Positions 1 to 7,830 of a stretch of 12,086 nt of DNA are shown in pieces. The stretch is from an uncultured Bacteroides sp. (GTDB lineage: Bacteria; Bacteroidota; Bacteroidia; Bacteroidales; Bacteroidaceae). How positions within the stretch are numbered: position 1 is the first letter of the stretch; every line of letters begins with the position of its first letter. A program made the position numbers and the translations under genes. The stretch is taken from positions 1 to 12,086 of the forward strand of contig USSR01000139.1 of the NCBI GenBank assembly GCA_900557355.1, in the 5' to 3' direction. The notes beneath the pieces were generated by a model. It had not been told where the DNA came from. It did no database searches and saw only the letters and a program-made list of their open reading frames with translations.

Positions 1-369
1 AACAATTATTTTGTTGAAAAAACCTTGTAAATCTATCAATTTGTTAACTGAATGCTTGTTTTTATGCTTAACAGCAGCTTTTTTGCACTAAAAAAGTCTA
101 AATGACTATTTAAATGCTATCACTATGAAGCCCCTTTTTTACTGTTATTCCTTAATACACCCCTTCTCTTTTAAACAAAAAGTGTTAATAATGCATGTTG
201 AAGGAATAAAATTGAAAGCCAATTTACGTAGATTTACCTTTTTTATAAAGGAAATACAAAATAGCAAAAACTCTTTTGAGGCATAGTTTTGCAGATATTA
301 AGCCTTATTTAGTTCTTCTATAGCACATTATCTCGTCTTATTTGTTCATAGTATTAACTAAAACAACTA
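1..369. other. AT-rich non-coding leader upstream of the recombinase
   Basis: No frame on either strand gives a convincing protein here. The sequence is very AT-rich and holds short A/T hairpins, for example around 74-97, where CTTTTT and AAAAAG flank a short loop; this could be the weak 3' end of a gene to the left, but that is not demonstrable. A TAnnTTTG promoter-like element lies at 284-291. A 14-base stretch at 23-36 recurs with one mismatch at 1640-1653, after the recombinase gene. Nothing else is recognisable. Confidence 0.5.
284..291 (+). promoter_or_regulatory. Putative Bacteroides -7 element for the recombinase gene
   Basis: TAGTTTTG matches the Bacteroides primary-sigma -7 consensus TAnnTTTG exactly. 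It lies about 80 bp before the recombinase start, which would give a 5' leader of roughly 70 nt. No good -33 TTTG is seen at the usual spacing of about 19-21 bp, since that position is A-rich. The match could therefore be chance in AT-rich DNA. Confidence 0.33.
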
Positions 370-1566
370 ATGATGAACAAGATTATTTACAGTTTGGTGT
401 ACAACAGGAAAAAGAGCCTTAACAAGAAAGGTATGGCTCTGGTACAGGTAGAGGCCTATCTAAACAGGAAAAAGAAGTATTTTTCGACAAAAGTCTACTT
501 GAGACCCGACCAATGGGATGCAAAGAAACTACTAGTTAAAAACCACCCTAATGCAGACGCTTTAAATCGATTAATTTATGAATTTGTCGCAACGATAGAA
601 AAGCGTGAACTTGAACTCTGGCAACAGGGTAAAGCTATTAATTTGGATGTTCTAAAAGATGTACTTTCTGAAAAGCAAGAACAGGAAGATAAATCTTCGT
701 TTATTCCTTTTTTTAAGCAAGAGGTAATGACTTCTGGCTTAAAAGAGAGTACTAAACGCAATCATTTGTCTACGCTTGCTCTTTTACAAGAATTTAAGAA
801 AAACGTAACATTTTCAGATCTAACTTTTGAATTTGTATCCTCTTTCGAATACTTCCTGCAGTCAAAAGGATATCACACCAATACGATAGCCAAACACATG
901 AAACACTTGAAACGCCATATTAATGTAGCCATTAATAAAGAATATATGGATATACAAAAATATGCCTTCAGAAAATATAAAATTAAAACTGTAGAAAACG
1001 GCCATACGCATTTGTCTCCGGAAGAATTGGAAAAGTTAGAGACCTTGCAATTGACAGGACGCTATACGAAATACCAGAAAACATTAGATGCATTTTTGTT
1101 CTGTTGCTATGCTGGTATGCGATATTCTGATTTTGTAAATATGAAGCCTGATAACATTGTAGAGATGCATCAGGAGACATGGTTGATATATAAATCTATT
1201 AAAACCGGTACTGAAGTTCGATTACCATTATATTTACTTTTTAGTGGAAAAGGAATTCTAATTTTGAATAAATATCAGGCAAACCTACAAGACTTTTTCC
1301 ATTTAAGGGATAACTCAAATGTGAACAAGGAACTAATAATAATTGCCCGGTTAGCAGGATTGGCTAAAAAGGTGTCATTTCATACTGCTCGACATACCAA
1401 TGCTACATTATTAATTTATAATGGTGTCAATATCACAACTGTGCAGAAGCTTTTGGGACATAAGAGCGTGAAAACCACACAAATATACACGAATGTAATG
1501 GATGCGACAATAATAAGTGACTTGGAGAAAAATCATTCGTCGGTTCATCGCAAAAAAGGAAAGTAA
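370..1566 (+). CDS. Tyrosine site-specific recombinase (phage-integrase family)
   Basis: A 398-residue tyrosine recombinase that would cut and rejoin DNA at specific sites through a covalent 3'-phosphotyrosine. Domains in order: an N-terminal arm-type DNA-binding region (about residues 1-95, with the characteristic 'YFSTKVYLRPDQWD' segment), a SAM-like core-binding domain (about 105-205), and the catalytic domain (about 210-390). The catalytic set is complete: Arg251 in 'AGMRYSDF', Lys278 in the beta-hairpin, His338 and Arg341 in 'HTARH', His364 in 'LLGH', and the nucleophile Tyr373 in 'QIYTNV'. Length and layout fit the Bacteroides arm-binding recombinases that either integrate mobile elements or invert surface-protein cassettes. 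The gene is intact. The start is ATG 370, with a second ATG directly after it at 373 that is equally possible. The nearest downstream gene is a 5'-truncated SusC gene, so cassette inversion is a plausible role (inference). Its recombination site is not established. Confidence 0.93.
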   Translation: MMNKIIYSLVYNRKKSLNKKGMALVQVEAYLNRKKKYFSTKVYLRPDQWDAKKLLVKNHPNADALNRLIYEFVATIEKRELELWQQGKAINLDVLKDVLSEKQEQEDKSSFIPFFKQEVMTSGLKESTKRNHLSTLALLQEFKKNVTFSDLTFEFVSSFEYFLQSKGYHTNTIAKHMKHLKRHINVAINKEYMDIQKYAFRKYKIKTVENGHTHLSPEELEKLETLQLTGRYTKYQKTLDAFLFCCYAGMRYSDFVNMKPDNIVEMHQETWLIYKSIKTGTEVRLPLYLLFSGKGILILNKYQANLQDFFHLRDNSNVNKELIIIARLAGLAKKVSFHTARHTNATLLIYNGVNITTVQKLLGHKSVKTTQIYTNVMDATIISDLEKNHSSVHRKKGK

Positions 1567-1581
1567 ATTCTATTAAAGTTT

Positions 1582-1638
1582 AAGGTGTAACCGCTTATCA
1601 TGTAGCTACTGGAATATTGGATAAATGGTTTACACCTT
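1582..1638. repeat. Imperfect inverted repeat just after the recombinase gene
   Basis: AAGGTGTAACC (1582-1592) faces GGTTTACACCTT (1627-1638). The arms are complementary apart from one missing base and are separated by 34 bp. The short motif GTGTAA/TTACAC occurs again at 1876-1881 and 1895-1900, also as an inverted pair. The position just after the stop codon allows a weak terminator, but there is no T-run directly after the right arm. It could equally be a binding or crossover site for the recombinase. The function is unknown. Confidence 0.45.
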
Positions 1639-1755
1639 TCCTTGCAAATCTATTTGCCAAGCATCTTATTTTTTTGTTCTATTTCTCTTATTTCCTCTGT
1701 TTCCTTTCTTAGTATTCTTTATATTTACATAATGCTATTACCGGGTAGCAGCATC

Positions 1756-1769
1756 TTATGTTAACATAA
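1756..1769. repeat. Perfect 14-bp palindrome
   Basis: TTATGTTAACATAA reads identically on both strands. It lies in the gene-free region between the recombinase and the SusC-like gene. Such a site could bind a dimeric regulator or a recombinase, but no regulator gene is visible in the window. Part of its strength may come from AT-rich composition. Confidence 0.4.
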
Positions 1770-1833
1770 TCCCCCCTTTTCTTATTCGTTTTATACAATG
1801 TACCTTACATCTATATTACTTTGTTTCATGCAA

Positions 1834-1845
1834 CCACAATTGTGG
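1834..1845. repeat. Perfect 12-bp palindrome
   Basis: CCACAATTGTGG is perfectly palindromic and less AT-rich than its surroundings, followed a few bases later by TGATCA. It may be an operator for a dimeric regulator of the downstream operon. There is no direct support for that beyond the symmetry. Confidence 0.4.
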
Positions 1846-2298
1846 ATCTGATCAACTGGGAGATACAGAGGTTGGTGTAAGCGTGTAGGCAAAATTACAC
1901 TATAAAATCTTATGTAGGCTGTGCCTCGACACTTTTGGGAAAACTGTATATATCATGCAAAGCGTTTTTATTAATATGACAGTTTCATGAGATCATAGTT
2001 AATTGGTATGTATTTGTTTACATAAGTTTATTGGATAAGCTGTAGAGTCTCTATTCCGTAGTTCATTTAGATTCTTAATTAAGCATTAATGTGCTGATAA
2101 TAAATGGATTATCTGTTGAAAATGGAAGAATTATGGTAGATACAAATAAATATATTATGTTTTATATGACTGAAAATTAGTGTATTACAAATCTATTTCA
2201 TTCATGTGCAAGTTCTTTGTTTATATTTATACACCTGTTTATCAGCGTTGTAAGCAAAACCAAGTCCTGCGAAAACGCTACAAATCTCATATATTGGT

Positions 2299-5187
2299 AT
2301 GCAAACGCAGGAAGTGGCAATTAAGCCTGATCTGAAAGTTATTTTAAAGGCTGATAGTGAAATACTTGACGAAGTTGTTGTAGTGGCATACGGTACAGCC
2401 AAGAAATCCTCTTTTACAGGCTCTGCGTCTACAGTAAAGGCTGATAGATTAGAAAAACAACAGAACTCAAATGTGTCAAAGGCATTGGAAGGTGCCGTTG
2501 CCGGTGTGCAAATAACTTCTTCTACCGGACAGCCTGGTAGTGCGGCTACGATATCTGTTCGTGGTATTGGATCTATTAGTGCCGGTCGCAGCCCGTTGAT
2601 TATCGTAGACGGTGTGCCTTATGAAGGCTCTTTAAATTCTATCAACAATGCGGATATTGAATCAATGACGGTGTTGAAAGATGCTGCTGCAAACTCTTTA
2701 TATGGTGCTCGTGGTGCAAATGGAGTTGTCATGATCACTACCAAGAAAGGTACTAATGGTAAAACCGCGGTTAGCTTAGATGCAAAATGGGGGGCCAACT
2801 CTAGGGGAGTAAAAGCTTACAAAACAATACGTAATGCAGGCGAATATTATGAAATGTTCTGGGAAGCGCTGAAAAACGCAAATATGAACATCGGAGGAAT
2901 GAGTAGTGCTGAAGCTGCTATCAATGCCTCACAAAACTTGGTTCCCACATTAGGAGGATACAATGCCTATAATGTAGACAATGCTTTGTTAATTGACCCG
3001 GTAAGCGGCTATTTAAACCCGAATGCGCAGTTGCTGTATAATGAAGACTGGCAGGAAGACCCATTCAAGAATGGTCTGCGCCAAGAGTATAACTTATCTA
3101 TCAAAGGCGGTACGGAGAAAACATCTTTCTATGCATCGCTGAATTTCTTGGATGATAATTCTTACCTTCGTAACTCAAACTTTAAAAGATATACAGGACG
3201 TCTGAAATTAGACCATCAGGTAAATGACTGGCTGAAAACAGGCTTTAATATGGCGTATGCTCAAACCAATACAAACTCTCCGAATGTAGGTGGTTCCAAC
3301 TATTCGTCTTTGTTCTACTTTGGACAAAATATAGCCCCAATTTATCCTATTTACAGATATGACAGAACAGGGCAACCGATTTTGGATGCAACAGGAGCTC
3401 CCGCTTATGACTATGGTGTGACAGAAGGACACGAACGTCCTTATGGTGCTAACGCTAATCCTTATGCACAATTGATGAATGATATCCGTGAATATACTTA
3501 TGATATCGTATCCGCAAAGGCTTATGCCGAGGTTAAGTTCTTGAAAGATTTTAAGTTCACATTAAACTTGAGTGCTGATAATTTTGGATATACAGGAGTA
3601 GACTTCCAAACCCCGATCGGAGGAGATGCACTAAACGTAAATGGACGTAGCTACAGAACCACTCAACGCTACTTTGCACTCAACACAAACCAGTTGCTTA
3701 CTTATGAAAAAACGATTGGCGACCATCGTTTTGATGTACTGTTGGGGCATGAAGTCAAAGCAGACAAAAAGACTTACCTGCAAGCTATGAAAGAGCAATT
3801 CCTGATTCCAGACAATCCGGAACTCTCCAATGGAGCCGCATTAAAAGACGCGACTTCTTATACCAGCGAATATCGTCTAGAGGGTTTCTTTAGCCGTATA
3901 CAGTATGACTATAAAGACAGATATTATCTGACAGGGTCTTATCGTCGTGATGCATCTTCACGTTTCCATCCGGATAACCGCTGGGGTAATTTCTGGTCAG
4001 TAGGCGCTTCATGGCGTATCAGTGAAGAAAGTTTCCTCCGGGATGTCAAAGCTATAAACACCTTGAAGCTGAAAGCCAGTTACGGAACACAAGGTAATGA
4101 TGCTTTGGGTAACGACACTCCTTACTTGGATCAATATACCGTAGTTCCGCAAGATGGTGCTATTGGTATTACTTACGACTGGCGCGGAAATAAAGATTTG
4201 ACTTGGGAAAAGAGCAATAACTTCAATGCCGGTATTGAATTCGGCTTCTGGGATATTGTAAGCGGAAATGTGGAGTACTTCATAAAGGAAACTAAGGATC
4301 TGTTGTATTACAAGTCTATGCCTCCTTCTGCAGGTTTGCCTAATATTATTGCTGTGAACGACATGTCTATGAAGAATTCTGGTATTGAAGCAGAAGTGGA
4401 AGTTAAGATTATCAATACCAATAATATTAAATGGAATGTAAGTGCTAATATCACTAAATATAAGAATGAAGTGACTAAATTGGCGGAAGGCAAAGATCCG
4501 GATGGATATTATACCGGCAACTATTGGAGGAAAGTGGGTGGCAGCTTATATGATTGGTATACATATAAATATGCAGGCGTAGACCCGGCTAACGGTGACG
4601 CTTTGTATTATGTGGATGTAACGGATGAGGCCGGAAATACAACAATTGATACGACAAATGATCCCAATAAAGCTACTCGTTACCAGATAAACAAATCCGC
4701 AATACCTACATTGTATGGTGGTATCGCAACTACGGTAGAGGCTTACGGCTTCGACCTGAGTATTGCAACTGCATTCCAGGGTGGCGGCTATATTATGGAC
4801 TCGGGATATATGGCGTTGATGGGTGGCGGTGATGCCGGTACAAACTGGTCACCGGATATCTTCAATCGTTGGACACCTGAAAATGCAAATTCAAACGTGC
4901 CTCGCGTACAGCAAGGTTATCAATATGCAAATCAGTCATCGGATCGTTTCCTGACGAAAAATGACTGTTTCAGCCTAAAGAATGTGACTCTAGGATATAC
5001 ATTGCCCAAAGCATTGCTTAATAAAGTCGGCATTCAGTCTTTACGTATCTACGCAAGCGGCGATAACTTGTATTTTACTTCTAAAAGACAAGGTCTTGAC
5101 CCGAGACAATATATGGATGGTACTATGAATGCTGCTGCATATTCAGCCATCAGAACCATTTCTTTCGGACTTAATTTGAACTTTTAA
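2299..5187 (+). CDS. SusC/RagA-family TonB-dependent outer-membrane receptor, 5'-truncated
   Basis: The 22-strand-barrel importer half of a SusC/SusD pair, which moves ligands across the outer membrane using TonB energy. The TonB-box-like segment 'DEVVVVAYGT' is at residues 24-33. The plug domain follows (about 35-155, with 'ISVRGIGS', 'IIVDGVPYEG', 'LYGARGANGVVMITTKKG'), then a full beta-barrel ending in the usual aromatic terminus 'FGLNLNF'. What is missing is striking: full-length members carry a signal peptide and an N-terminal carboxypeptidase-regulatory-like domain. Here only the end of that domain remains. In-frame codons upstream of the ATG still read 'KPSPAKTLQISYIG', but an in-frame TAA at 2251-2253 closes the frame. 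The ATG at 2299 is therefore an internal Met with no evident ribosome-binding site. Without a signal peptide the product could not reach the outer membrane. The barrel itself has no frameshift, so it is either a silent invertible cassette or a recent truncation. It is followed 10 bp later by its SusD partner. Confidence 0.9.
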   Translation: MQTQEVAIKPDLKVILKADSEILDEVVVVAYGTAKKSSFTGSASTVKADRLEKQQNSNVSKALEGAVAGVQITSSTGQPGSAATISVRGIGSISAGRSPLIIVDGVPYEGSLNSINNADIESMTVLKDAAANSLYGARGANGVVMITTKKGTNGKTAVSLDAKWGANSRGVKAYKTIRNAGEYYEMFWEALKNANMNIGGMSSAEAAINASQNLVPTLGGYNAYNVDNALLIDPVSGYLNPNAQLLYNEDWQEDPFKNGLRQEYNLSIKGGTEKTSFYASLNFLDDNSYLRNSNFKRYTGRLKLDHQVNDWLKTGFNMAYAQTNTNSPNVGGSNYSSLFYFGQNIAPIYPIYRYDRTGQPILDATGAPAYDYGVTEGHERPYGANANPYAQLMNDIREYTYDIVSAKAYAEVKFLKDFKFTLNLSADNFGYTGVDFQTPIGGDALNVNGRSYRTTQRYFALNTNQLLTYEKTIGDHRFDVLLGHEVKADKKTYLQAMKEQFLIPDNPELSNGAALKDATSYTSEYRLEGFFSRIQYDYKDRYYLTGSYRRDASSRFHPDNRWGNFWSVGASWRISEESFLRDVKAINTLKLKASYGTQGNDALGNDTPYLDQYTVVPQDGAIGITYDWRGNKDLTWEKSNNFNAGIEFGFWDIVSGNVEYFIKETKDLLYYKSMPPSAGLPNIIAVNDMSMKNSGIEAEVEVKIINTNNIKWNVSANITKYKNEVTKLAEGKDPDGYYTGNYWRKVGGSLYDWYTYKYAGVDPANGDALYYVDVTDEAGNTTIDTTNDPNKATRYQINKSAIPTLYGGIATTVEAYGFDLSIATAFQGGGYIMDSGYMALMGGGDAGTNWSPDIFNRWTPENANSNVPRVQQGYQYANQSSDRFLTKNDCFSLKNVTLGYTLPKALLNKVGIQSLRIYASGDNLYFTSKRQGLDPRQYMDGTMNAAAYSAIRTISFGLNLNF

Positions 5188-5197
5188 ATGAGAAACT

Positions 5198-6721
5198 ATG
5201 AAATTATTAAAACTGACAACAATATCACTTCTTGCCGCATCCTTGACTTTTAGCTCTTGCGGTGAAGATTTTATCACAGTGGAACCTACGGTAGTAGCTA
5301 CCGGTGACCAGATTGATGACTTGGCACAGAAAAACCCCGACAAGCTGATGATTATAGTAAACCCTTTGCTTGCCGGTGTGTATAACTATCTGAATCAGTA
5401 TAATACGCAGGGTTCCAGCCGTACTGTACACAACGATTTCGGTTGGATGAGTGTCATGCACGTAGGTGACGTGATGACAAATGATCTGGCTTTCCATGTA
5501 CAGGGATCCGGTTGGTTCACCTATGATTACATGTTCGATTACCGTTCGGAACAGTACGTCCGCCCATATTGGTATTGGAACTTTTTCTATTCCATCATCA
5601 ATAAATGCAATGACATCATCAGTAAAATACCAGAAGGGGTAGATAATACTGAAGTAAAAGCAGCAAAGGGACAGGCTTTGGCTTTGAGAGGTATTTCTTA
5701 TTACTACCTTATTAATATGTTCCAGCAACCTTACTCGCAATTGAGTGATCCTGCAACAGCACCTGGTGTACCTCTGATTTATACGACTGCCGAGGGTGAG
5801 TCCCGCTTGAATCGTGTTCCGGTGGCAGAGGTATATGCACAATCAGAAAAAGACCTTACAGATGCTATTGGCTTGCTGGACGGATTCCAACGAACTTCTA
5901 AAACGGCTATCAATAAGGAAGTGGCTCAATTACTCCTTTCACGTGTATATCTGGCTATGGAACGCTGGAACGATGCTGCAACAATGGCTCATGAGGCACG
6001 CATCAACTCTAATGCACAATTAATGAGTAGCATTGAAGTAGCCAGAGACGGATTTAACGATATAAATAACAAAGAATGGATGTGGGGGGCAGATATTACA
6101 GCGGAAACGACAACCATGTTTGCTTCATTCTTCTCATTCATGTGTACGTTTGATGCCGGTTATGGTGGAAGCGTAGGGCAGTACAGAAAAATAGATGCAA
6201 GATTATATGAAAGCTTTACTCCTACCGATGCACGATTGGCGCAATTTAAGAGCCCGGATGCTGTAGTTAATCCTGAAAGTACTGATATTACGATAAAATG
6301 CCCTGCATATACCAACTTCAAATTCAAGAAGGTTACAGGATGGGAAGCGGACTATGTATTCATGAGACTTTCAGAAGCCTACCTGACTGAAGCGGAGGCA
6401 CTGGCTCATCAGAATAAGAATGGGGAAGCTGCTGCAGTATTGAAAGAATTGATGGTAAACCGTGACCCTAGTTGGTCTAAATCTTCTGTTACAGTAGATG
6501 ACGTTTATACTCAACGTCGTTTGGAATTATGGGGTGAAGGCTTCTCATTCTTTGATCATCTTCGCTTGAAGAAAGACATTGTCCGTAATTATGAGGGAAG
6601 TAACCACTGGGTAGGCGGAAGAAAGAATGTCTCGGCTGGTGACTGGTTGTTGATTTATCAGATACCAAGAACGGAGCTTCAAGAAAACGATATGATAACA
6701 GAAGAAGACCAAAATCCATAA
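5198..6721 (+). CDS. SusD/RagB-family surface nutrient-binding lipoprotein
   Basis: A 507-residue SusD-like lipoprotein, expected to sit on the cell surface as the lid over the SusC barrel and to capture ligand. It has a lipoprotein signal peptide with lipobox 'TFSSC' and lipidated Cys21. The N-terminal SusD-like helical region with TPR-type helices follows ('KGQALALRGISYYYLINMF' around residue 160). The C-terminal RagB/SusD domain contains 'FMRLSEAYLTEAEALAH' and 'RRLELWGEGFSFFDHLRLKKD', both typical of the family. Length is normal and the reading frame is intact. It starts 10 bp after the SusC stop codon, so the two are very probably co-transcribed and form one complex. The ligand cannot be read from the sequence. 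The neighbouring protease suggests peptides rather than glycans (inference). Confidence 0.94.
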   Translation: MKLLKLTTISLLAASLTFSSCGEDFITVEPTVVATGDQIDDLAQKNPDKLMIIVNPLLAGVYNYLNQYNTQGSSRTVHNDFGWMSVMHVGDVMTNDLAFHVQGSGWFTYDYMFDYRSEQYVRPYWYWNFFYSIINKCNDIISKIPEGVDNTEVKAAKGQALALRGISYYYLINMFQQPYSQLSDPATAPGVPLIYTTAEGESRLNRVPVAEVYAQSEKDLTDAIGLLDGFQRTSKTAINKEVAQLLLSRVYLAMERWNDAATMAHEARINSNAQLMSSIEVARDGFNDINNKEWMWGADITAETTTMFASFFSFMCTFDAGYGGSVGQYRKIDARLYESFTPTDARLAQFKSPDAVVNPESTDITIKCPAYTNFKFKKVTGWEADYVFMRLSEAYLTEAEALAHQNKNGEAAAVLKELMVNRDPSWSKSSVTVDDVYTQRRLELWGEGFSFFDHLRLKKDIVRNYEGSNHWVGGRKNVSAGDWLLIYQIPRTELQENDMITEEDQNP

Positions 6722-6747
6722 TTACATAATTTTAATATATAACAGTT

Positions 6748-7746
6748 ATGAAGAAATATATGTCTAAATATTTATTCTTATTGGTGGCGGCAATTTTATT
6801 TTTTGCTTGCGAGGACGAGAATACTCCTTCTTTGTCCCACCGGGAATATGATTCAACTAAAGCACCGGTAGTATCTCTCAGCAATATTTCCACTAAATAT
6901 GGTTCGGAAATATATGCTGCAATGAAAACAGATAATGCTCTAGGACTGGACATTCTGCAACAAGGCATTTTGTTGAGCGACGATCAAAGTAAATTGAATA
7001 TAACGCAGGCTACGCGCGTGGTTGCAGCGTCCAATGAGGCAGAGTTGCAGCAACTTACTTTTTCTGGATTGAAAGCGGAGACCACTTACTATCTCCGTAG
7101 TTATAGTATGAATAAGGAAGCGGTAGGTTACGGTGAGATACAACAAGTCACTACCGGCAAGGCTTGGGAACGCAGTTTTACTTTCAAGGAAGACTTTACG
7201 ACCACTTCATGTGTTCAAACTCTTGCAACTTTTCAGTTTGGCACGATGCTGGATAGGGGATGGACTCCGGTCAAAACAGCTGGTAACTTTTATGATCCGG
7301 CTACGGATGCCAATCCTTTTGGAGATGCAGCTTATGTATTTTGTTCCGAGAGTTATACTATCTTTGATAAAACCGGCGATGTAACCGATGCCGATAACTT
7401 GTTGGAATTTGTAGCTGACTTTACCGATGGAATGAAACCGCAAGTAGCAGTGAAAGCTGCTTCATTTGGAGCCCCCCCTATTAACAACGCCGAATATTGG
7501 GATTCTTACCAAGTGATCGCTTCTTTAGAGCCTATCACAACAGTGGAGGAGGCAAATGCGGCCGATGTCATTGCCGAAGTTGCTGTTTCCGAAGCAACCA
7601 CTTGCCAGAAAGTAACTTTCGATTTAGACGATAAGTATGCCGGAAAAGTTGTTTATATTGGCATCCGGCATAAATATAGCGCTGAGGGATATACTTTGCT
7701 CATCCATTACGTGGATGCAACAGCTCTATTTGAACCTATTGCGTAA
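6748..7746 (+). CDS. Surface lipoprotein with fibronectin-like and choice-of-anchor-J-like domains
   Basis: A 332-residue predicted lipoprotein. The signal peptide ends in lipobox 'LFFAC', with Cys21 followed by 'EDEN', an acidic stretch compatible with surface export in Bacteroides. Residues about 36-137 resemble a fibronectin-III-like unit, ending with the typical 'LKAETTYYLRSYSMNKEAVGYG...VTT'. Residues about 147-331 look like a choice-of-anchor-J or jelly-roll domain ('FKEDFTTT', 'GWTPVK', a run of beta strands, final 'YTLLIHYVDATALFEP'). No catalytic motif is visible, so a binding or accessory role is likely. It begins 26 bp after the SusD stop and is followed by a strong terminator, so it looks like the last gene of the SusC-SusD transcript. 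It probably assists ligand capture, as the variable third lipoproteins of SusCD loci often do. The domain assignment is by eye and moderately sure. Confidence 0.75.
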   Translation: MKKYMSKYLFLLVAAILFFACEDENTPSLSHREYDSTKAPVVSLSNISTKYGSEIYAAMKTDNALGLDILQQGILLSDDQSKLNITQATRVVAASNEAELQQLTFSGLKAETTYYLRSYSMNKEAVGYGEIQQVTTGKAWERSFTFKEDFTTTSCVQTLATFQFGTMLDRGWTPVKTAGNFYDPATDANPFGDAAYVFCSESYTIFDKTGDVTDADNLLEFVADFTDGMKPQVAVKAASFGAPPINNAEYWDSYQVIASLEPITTVEEANAADVIAEVAVSEATTCQKVTFDLDDKYAGKVVYIGIRHKYSAEGYTLLIHYVDATALFEPIA

Positions 7747-7770
7747 CGCCCATAAAGCAAAGATATGAAG

Positions 7771-7811
7771 AAATGAGGCAGGCAGTATTTGCCTGCCTCA
7801 TTTTGTATTTT
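7771..7811 (+). terminator. Strong intrinsic terminator after the SusC-SusD-lipoprotein operon
   Basis: A perfect 14-bp stem, AAATGAGGCAGGCA (7771-7784) against TGCCTGCCTCATTT (7790-7803), with a 5-nt loop GTATT. The run TTTTGTATTTTT (7801-7812) overlaps the foot of the stem and continues past it. This is the clearest terminator in the window. It also shows that a TTG at 7789, inside the loop, cannot be the start of the following protease gene. Confidence 0.9.
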
Positions 7812-7830
7812 TACTCTAAATTCAGAAATA

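Larger units (their letters stand above)
1567..2298. other. 732-bp gene-free region between recombinase and truncated SusC
   Basis: No frame on either strand encodes a recognisable protein, and in particular no signal peptide or SusC N-terminal domain can be found in any frame or orientation. The stretch is AT-rich and contains the inverted repeat at 1582-1638, a perfect 14-bp palindrome (1756-1769), a perfect 12-bp palindrome (1834-1845), a 10-bp palindrome CTTAATTAAG (2074-2083), and three short direct copies of the motif AAATCTAT or its core. SusC-like coding resumes abruptly at about 2260, after an in-frame TAA at 2251-2253. No promoter matching the Bacteroides consensus at both positions was found. 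It may hold the regulatory or recombination sites for the downstream operon. Confidence 0.5.

Noticed and set aside
2202..2402. Minus-strand open frame across the SusC junction
   Set aside because: It overlaps recognisable SusC coding on the other strand and shows no family resemblance or signal sequence. It was checked as a possible inverted N-terminal cassette and does not fit.
5225..5842. 205-codon minus-strand open frame inside the SusD gene
   Set aside because: It lies opposite a clearly recognisable SusD gene, resembles no family, and has the composition of a shadow frame.
7789..7830. Upstream TTG start for the M6 protease, adding 14 residues
   Set aside because: The TTG lies in the loop of the strong terminator and the extra residues precede an otherwise normal signal peptide. 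ATG 7831 is the natural start.
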